DNA of 64,000 nucleotides, from the NCBI GenBank assembly GCA_001792895.1, contig MARA01000024.1, forward strand, positions 248,001 through 312,000, written 5' to 3'. Numbering within the stretch: the first letter of the stretch is position 1; each line of letters opens with the position of its first letter. A model generated the notes under the pieces. It made no database searches. It saw only the letters and a list, made by a program, of their open reading frames with translations, and was not told the DNA's origin. The position numbers and the translations under genes were made by a program. Positions 57,330-64,000 of the stretch are shown here, piece by piece. The stretch is from Lentinus brumalis. Its lineage: Eukaryota; Basidiomycota; Agaricomycetes; Polyporales; Polyporaceae.

Positions 57330-58015
57330 GCGGAGAGCGTCGGACGTCGGGGAACAGAACGCGCTCGCCGTCCGCAACCACAGCGGCGCGTGTGGCCCTG
57401 TTTGCAACCAGCACGTGACCGCCCCTTGTCGCGTCGCGTCACGCGTTTCGAGTCTCGCGTTCGCCGCCAACGCACGCAGTTGTACTGATTATTACCGCCA
57501 TGACGCGCCAAGTACTACATACAGCGCAGGTAAGTATCACGCCCGGTTCCTTCCTCCAAGGTCTCCCGGCGACGCCCAGCACGACCGGGTGATAACAATC
57601 CTACCTACCCTTACCCGACACGTCGACGTTCCGCGGCACGCGAACGCGAACCCTGCGGACGAACTGAAGGTCAGGAGACGAACACGGTGAGTGCCCATCG
57701 TGTGTTCACCCTCCGAACACGGTACCCGGGAGACAACCACTCACCTCCGGGACCCTTCGACGTACTGCCCGAGAAAGAGGTGAGTCTCTCGACCTCCATG
57801 AGAGACCGGGATGCGGGCTGCTTATCGACTACCGACCCGACGACGTCGCTCGGGATCCTACAGCGATGCTTGGGTAGAGAGGAGTGAGCGCTTCATCCCC
57901 GACGAGTCGGTGGGATTATCGTACATGTGCCACGGCGATTCTACTGCGTCCAACGCCAAGAGTTGTCCAGGATATGTATACCTCGACATTTCCTGATTTG
58001 ATGCTGACCTCACTC
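57330..58015. other. Intergenic region between the BRCT gene and the NTPase gene
   Basis: No supported gene. It contains the BRCT gene's upstream region (GC-rich, no clear TATA) and the NTPase gene's 3' flank. Confidence 0.5.
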
Positions 58016-61000
58016 TCACTCCTCGTTGGCCTCGCTACCAGTGTCCTCGTCCTCGCTGTCCCTGGCAGGCCTAACCTCCACAGCCGTGACCGTGCTCTCA
58101 TGATCGTCCGCGTAGAAGCTCGCATCGCTGTCTGGCGTGTAGTCCACCCAATCATCCGCATGGTCGTTCTCAGTCGACGCTAGAGGCTGCATCTGCCTGA
58201 CCGCCTCTTGCACATACTTCTTCTCCGTGTACCAGTGGATCACGTCTCGCTGGTCCCGCATGGTCGACAGAATAGTTGCGATACTTTTCTCCTCGTCCTC
58301 GCTCTGAATGACTCCGAAGGTCTCCCTGCTCGCGCCAGAGAACCAGATATCGTACGCCGTGAAGCCGGGCTTCTTTGGAGGCCGCGACTCGGATCGTTTC
58401 GGTTGCTTCCGTGGTGACACTGAGGACTGCTCCGATGGCGCCGCGAGCGCGAAGACCATGCGTATGATCGGCGGCGGCTTCTCCATGCCTTCGGGGAAGA
58501 AAGGACGTTCACCACCGCGGGGATCTATGCAGGCAAAGAGGGGAGCGTGCAACTTGCGCCCAAAGCGGCTGCTAGTGTTCACCCGGATGAAGATGGCCGT
58601 CACCTTGCTCTTCTCCAGCTTGTCGCCCATGAGCACAGGGATAACAAGATCAAACTCGTCCTGGCCATCGGCGCAAACGAAGGCGGCCCCACGCGTAAGG
58701 GCAAGCAACAGCATCTCTTGACTTACCTCCTCAAAGCTGACGATCTTGACGTAGTGGTTGAAGTACGTCCGGCCCTCCGCGAACGCATCCCTTAACAGCG
58801 TGTTCTCCTCACCTTCGAGATACGCCGCAGGGAGACCGTCCAAGCAGACCTCGTGGTAGTCCTCGGGGATGAGCGCTCGCAAGAACTCCACCACGGCCGT
58901 GATGCGGCCCGCCCCATCCTCGCCCAGGTCCACTGAGCGACCGGTACGCCTGGTGTATAGCGACGCCGCACGGTCCCGCGCGTCCAGCGTGATCATCGCG
59001 CCAAGCATCTCCCCACGCGTCCCGACGTCCAATTGCGAGCTCCTTACGTGCTGGGCGAGCGTACTGTAGAAGTCGAAGCGATATTCGGGAGGGTTCTGCC
59101 ACCGATAGGGGATCGTGTACGAGCAGGAAGCCTCGGCGAGCAACGGCTCGGATGCGCTGGCAGTAACCACTCTCGCGAATCCAACATCGGCATAAAGCAC
59201 GAGTCGAAGGTGATTGGAGACCTGCCTCCATTCATCATCAACAGATTCGGAGGACACCGCACGGAAGTTGAAGGGAAGCCGTACGGCGATCAGGGCCAGC
59301 TTCTGGGCATACGACAGCTTACTCGGCTCAGGTCTGTCTTCCCGGCGCAGGTCTAGTAATCTGCCAGCCGCGTAGTCGACGATATTCTTCTTGAACTCAG
59401 ATGAACCTTGCTCATACATGGCCGCAAATCTGCATCAACCCCACGTCAGCCAGGATCAAGATTCAATACTGGTGCAGTCGTTTGGCAGTCGTTCACTCAC
59501 AGCGGACGGCCCAGATGTGCCATGTGATACGTCGAAGCAGCGCGCATGAGGGTCCACGGTTTCTTCGAGTAGATTGGAAAGGTATCCGCTAGGACATCGA
59601 GTGGTGTGGCGACGATGGGTGCGTACATAGAGAGGTTGCCCGAAGCGATACGGGATCCGGCTTTCTTAGGAAGCGGAGCGAATTGTTCGAGTTTGCCCTT
59701 CGTTGAGAGGCACAGAGAGAAGATTGGCAGCTCGACAATGATGCGGAGAGCGCGTCGCAACTCCTCAAAGCGGGACCATCCGTCTTGCTCGATTGTTGTG
59801 AGCGAGCGTGCCTCATCAAAGCACAAGATGACACACGGCTTCTTGACCTGATACATATTGCCTTCGGGATAGAGCACTTCGAGGAATGCCTTCGCGGCGT
59901 CGTAGACGGTCTCGAGACGATCACTGTTCTCAGCTGATACCAGTCAATACGCATCTCAGGCTCAGTGAACGCCAGCTCACCTTTCACGGCGAACTTGCGG
60001 GTCAGGGACTTGTCATCGGGAAGTTCATCGCATGTCATGACGAACTGGAAGGTATCAGATATTTCTGACTGAAGAATTCATTGGTGAATATTGCTCACCT
60101 TCTCTGCCTTCGTCCTCACGTCCCGATAGAAACGCTTGCGAAACTCGCCATGTGCGTCAAAAACCATACCGTGATTCATCTCTTCCCTGAATAACTGGGT
60201 GATGTGCTTGACTCGGTCGGGATCTGGTACTCATACTGTCAGCTATGGATGCGCAAACAGAAGTAACACATACCATCCGGTTTCACCTGGGGCAAAATCG
60301 CGTCTTTCACAACCTCGCGTGCCTCAGAAAACATCGCATACAAGAAAGCTTGAACTGTCTTCACAAAATACTCCCGGGTGTCATATGCGAGAAGACACAG
60401 TTGCGCATCCAAGTCCATCGGGGGGAATCCTGATTGAGGCAATCAGTACGGCACCGGAGCCTTGGTGGGCTTGGCGTACCTTCTTTGGGCAGAGGACCAA
60501 AGGTCACTGGAATGCATAACACTTCCTTGGCGAGTTCGTCGACCGCGCGTGATTTGCCAGTGCCAGAAGATTGAGTGAACGCTGCGAAGTGCGCATACGG
60601 ATTTTTCTTAAGCGTCATCTCGCGTCTGATCGTCTGAATTAGCACTTGTGCTGCAGGTCCAACGTAGTCGCAAGTCCAAGACTTCACGGCCGCTAAAGGG
60701 CACGATGAGCAATGAGAAGGGCAGCGGGAATGGCACACGGACCCTCTTTGTCATATACGCCGCGGGGCTGATCATTATAGGGGCTCGGATTGATATTCGG
60801 ATTCTTGCCAGCACGGATGATGGCTGCGTGAATATGTCATGTAAGTGAACGAGACGGATGACCACAAGTAATATGAGACACTTGCGATGATTCATGATCT
60901 CCACCATCTTGCCCGGCTCCCGCCGCTTCTTCCAGCAATCCATGAAACGTTCGTCTTGGAGTATAGCGTCCAAGCGCTCCCCGTTGACCCCAACATGCAC

Positions 61001-61274
61001 GATCGTTCCAGTGTGTTCGTGGAGGAAGTCCAACAAGGCTGGGACGGCGTATTCTGGCTGAATTCGCAACTCCACGAGATCTTTGAGCCTATCCTGCGGC
61101 AACCGATCCACATCCGCTTGTGTATACTCAGGATACACCGTCCTCGCCTGGGATTTTGCGTCAGCGGGGCACACGAAGGTAATCTACTGAACCGTGACGT
61201 GCCTTCTTGTTCTTCTGCGGTGTCTGCGGTGACTCGTGGTTCTCTTCTTCTGGCCTCTTCGTCTTCGGAGCCAT
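58016..61274 (-). CDS. P-loop NTPase of a multicopy agaricomycete family, Crinkler/RHS-like
   Basis: A gene of about eight exons starting MAPKTKRPEEENHESP at 61,274 (basic, nuclear-type N-terminus) and ending in an acidic tail (DSEDEDTGSEANEE) at 58,016. Order: helical region (YPEYTQADVDRLP...VELRIQPEYAVPALLDFL, 61.1-60.9 kb), Walker A AAFTQSSGTGKSRAVDELAKE (about 60,590-60,530), Walker B VILCFDEARSL (about 59,840-59,810), a strand/helix block with SLCLSTKGKLEQFAP, then a 467-codon last exon (58,016-59,419) with a globular domain (LVIPVLMGDKLEKSKVTAIFIRVN). The GTGKS / CFDEAR pairing is that of ATPases. The overall plan resembles the NTPase part of Crinkler/RHS-type eukaryotic effectors, which usually carry a nuclease-like C-terminal domain; I could not confirm nuclease residues. 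One junction near 60.7 kb is unresolved. Confidence 0.7.
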
Positions 61275-61604
61275 GGCAGCGGTTGTCGACTTCGGTCTTC
61301 CTCAAGTCTTCCTGCACACAAGAAGAGAGGCTAAGAGAGGAGCTGGACTGTTTAGCGCCTGTTGGGAGCGCCCCGTCCTATGTTTGTAACCACTTACTAA
61401 GTTACTTACCCGCTCTTACCCGTGAGTCTCTACGGTTGCTCTACGGTGCCTTCCCATGCCCTTATTGACCTCAGATTCTGGCTGAAGGATCTCTGCACGT
61501 CTAGGAACGAGGCGAGTCTGATAACTCGGTCTTCTATCTTGAGTGTGCAATAAGTGTTGCGCTACAGAGTGCTATAGAGTGCAACGCTCTGCAACGGCTC
61601 CACC

Positions 61605-62547
61605 ATGGGTATGTGCCAGTTGCCGGGACTGAGCACATTGCGGTCGCCATGCTTGACCATATATCGAGTGGCTAGAACTGGACATCAAGGAGGTTTACTT
61701 ACTCTTGTCCTTGGATCCCAATGCCTCGGACCGTCGCCGTCTCCTTCTCGCACCATGGCTCCCCCGACGAAGGCTTCGCAATACTCCTGAGCCACCACAA
61801 CCAGGCTGGCCTGTTGGCTCACGTCGCCGTCACGGGCACGATGCACCCCAGCCAGTTAGCACGCACATGTAAGGCACAGCACGGGGTGGCTCATGCACGA
61901 GTCTTCTGAGCTTGCCATGGACTCGGACTCGAGATCGCTCCCGTTCTTCCCCACTGCGGCCCAATTGAAGTCGTCTCATGGGGATGAAAATCGAAGGATA
62001 CAGCCGGTGGCCAAACGAAGACTCATACTGCCTCGACATGAGACTCAGCGGTCGAATTTACGAGCGATTCCTCGCAGACAACTTGGTCACCACCCGGAAA
62101 CCGGTATGTACATCATCAGAAACATGTGGCAGTGGTATCGTGCTTAGATATGCTACCGCTCGCTACACAGTGCATACTAGCACGGCGTCACTTCCCCGTC
62201 TCTCCGTGCTCTAGAGTCTATATGGTCTGACTTCCTGGCCGATCGGCCCATAGGCTTCCCGAGGCGGTTCCTAGTTTTTTGGTCTTCACGCGTCGCATGC
62301 TGGAAATCTGCAGAACGAATTATCGAGCCGTCTTGTCTTCATGCCTGACAACTTCGCCGTCTTCCCGGTCAATCACGTCTTGCCTATCTGCAACTTCGAG
62401 CCCCAACTGCAGATTGGGACGTCTATGAACATATTGGGCACCCAGCGAGATATTCTGGTAGCAGTCGATGGCCCAGGCATCTCTATGGGGCTCGTGTCCG
62501 CAACTCCGGGCGAGTTGTATATTGGCTTGGCACTGCGATATGGTTGA
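61605..62547 (+). CDS. Possible small multi-exon gene, unrecognised
   Basis: Two coding-like segments on the plus strand: SWGMKIEGYSRWPNEDSYC..LSGRIYERFLADNLVTTRKP (about 61,975-62,100, followed by a GTATGT donor) and an open frame ending VDGPGISMGLVSATPGELYIGLALRYG (62,341-62,547). Frames upstream (61.72-61.87 kb, GSPDEGFAILLSHHNQAGLLAHV) may be a first exon ending at a GTAAGG donor near 61,870. I cannot close a full model and do not recognise the family. It would be the only plus-strand gene of the right half. Confidence 0.35.
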
Positions 62548-62956
62548 AATTTTGAAACCCAACCATGTGTCAGAATGTATGTTGCTAGCGATGCATTCAG
62601 GATTGATGTATGTATGTTCCACTTTCCGAAGCGGTGACCGTATTGGACTCCGTCTCGGCCGGTTCACCGTTAGGTGGCCCAAAGCCTGTTAACGATTTTT
62701 CCCGCCGACGGGGCGTTCGTCGGGATGCCTCGGTGGGATCCCATGTGTACAGGTGCGTACCACGCAAGGCGCAATGCCAAAGGACCATCTGTCATCCATC
62801 CAAGCAGTTTGAAACCTCCCGTAAATTCACAGCGATCCAGGGTGAAGCGCAGGAGCATAAGAAACAACTGAAAGCACTGAATACAGGACAGCCCATATAG
62901 TCTACACGGTAGCGCTACATACCGATACGCCGAAACACCGATACATGCATTTACGC

Positions 62957-64000
62957 TCATGATTCCTCCAGAGTCATCTCGTCGAAATCCTCTAGTAGCT
63001 CGTCGAGCTTCACATCTGGGAAGTCGGGTTCCTCCTCTTCGTCGTCGGTGGCCTCCGTCGCCTCCGGTGCGGCAGCGGCAGCAGTAGCAGCAGCACCCGC
63101 CTCGTCCACGTCCATGTCGTACTGGCCCTTCCGTCTCGTCTTCCCGCCTGCCAGCCCCGAGCCCGCCTTGTGGTCCTGCGCCCGGTACATATTCACCGCC
63201 CCGCGCATCTCCTCGTCCTCCTCCAGCTCCCGCAAGAACAGCTCGTAATCCTCCTCCACCTTTTTCTGGTCGCGCCCACCCATCCGCCCGACAACCCCCG
63301 GCCCGCCCCCGTCTCGCCCTCCTCGCCCGCCTCCTTCGCGATACTCCGCAGCTTCCACGCGCGCGGCTTGTTCTTCTTGCGCCGGTTCGGGTACGCCTTC
63401 CTCACCAGGACGATATCCGGCACCCGATGCGACGGCAGGTTCGCAAAGTCGTCCGAGTTGAAGTTCGCATTCGTCAAAAAGTACCCCATCACCGCGTCTC
63501 CCGGCTGCAGGATCCCCCCGAGATGCGTCCGCGTGTGGAAAATCTGCGCCCCGCCCATCGACTCAAAGTCCATCTCGTCCTCGCCCCCGCCGCCTGCTCC
63601 GTGCGACCTGAACGCGCCCGAGAGCGCGACCTGTGCGTCCGCGAGCACCCACTTGCCGCGCGTCTGCCCTGACGGCTCGACGTCGAGCACCGTGAACTCC
63701 CTGAGGTCCGTAATGCTCGCGAGCGACTCGAACGGCGCGCGCCAGTACACCGGCGCTGTGATCTCGCACGACTGGAGCGTCGCGGGGTCGAGGAAGTGGA
63801 GGGAGTTGCCGACGCGGACGCAGATCGTAAGGGGCGAGATGCCACTCAGTTGTCGCGCGAGCTTCGGTGGGATGCAGACGAGGTCGTCTTTGCATATCGG
63901 TGTGATCTCGACCGAGTAGGTATACTTGAAGTTCGCGGTATTTGTATGTGTGTCGGAGGACAGAAGCTGCTCTGAAGCTTTTGATCTGTCGTTCATCCGT
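62957..64000 (-). CDS. NMD3: 60S ribosomal export protein NMD3, C-terminal part
   Basis: NMD3 is the adapter that links the nascent 60S ribosomal subunit to exportin CRM1. The visible part begins beyond the right edge and shows YSVEITPICKDDLVCIPPKLARQLSGISPL, SLHFLDPATLQ, PVYWRAPFESLAS, LREFTVLDVE and the DIVLVRKAYPNRRKKNKPRAWKLR block, then KVEEDYELFLRELEEDEEMRGAVNMY. The acidic C-terminus (PDVKLDELLEDFDEMTLEES) contains the leucine-rich nuclear export signal expected there. Between WKLRSIAKEAGEEGE and KVEEDYELF the frame changes by -1 within G-rich sequence (about 63,270-63,330); one extra G restores it. Since NMD3 is essential and the rest is well conserved, a consensus error is the likeliest reason. 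Confidence 0.9.

Overview
This is a stretch of fungal nuclear DNA, most likely from an agaricomycete (mushroom-forming basidiomycete). The evidence is short GT..AG introns (about 38-60 bp), single-copy eukaryotic genes (MCM4, PRP6, EFG1, NMD3), LTR retrotransposons with a chromodomain integrase, a Helitron, and several orphan protein families that I associate with Agaricomycetes. The species cannot be named from the sequence.

The window has two halves. Positions 1 to about 42.1 kb are a transposon graveyard. A Ty3/gypsy reverse-transcriptase fragment (1-805) abuts a truncated Ty1/copia element (806 to about 3.85 kb, minus). After a gene-free stretch and a RecQ fragment (6.7-7.3 kb) comes a decayed Helitron on the minus strand (coding span 7,347-25,470) encoding Rep, PIF1-like helicase and a C-terminal USP-like peptidase. 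The Helitron gene is split by a complete 10.7 kb Ty3/gypsy chromovirus (8,192-18,917, 5-bp target duplication CGGTG). The 3' LTR of that element carries a 531-bp terminal-inverted-repeat element. From 25.5 to 35.1 kb lie unrecognised genes and gene relics. A probable solo LTR (35,661-36,637) containing a MITE follows, then a young, nearly full-length Ty1/copia element (36,682-41,863, LTRs differing at 1 of 318 positions) and another MITE (41,860-42,144).

Positions 42.9-64 kb are gene-dense. The recognised genes are all on the minus strand: an aldo/keto reductase (six exons, 328 aa), EFG1 (rRNA processing), PRP6 (U4/U6.U5 snRNP), MCM4 (replicative helicase), a 1,237-aa microcephalin-like BRCT protein with a tandemly multiplied exon, a P-loop NTPase of a family resembling Crinkler/RHS effectors, and the C-terminal part of NMD3 running off the right edge.

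The main observations are: premature stops in the old transposons are only TGA or TAG, never TAA, as expected from C-to-T decay; the microcephalin-like gene contains in-frame, phase-1 tandem exon-intron duplications; the gypsy element carries a third ORF after its integrase; both copia families carry a primer site matching the anticodon arm of tRNA-Met; and single-G deletions break frame both in the young copia element and in the essential gene NMD3, which points to consensus errors.
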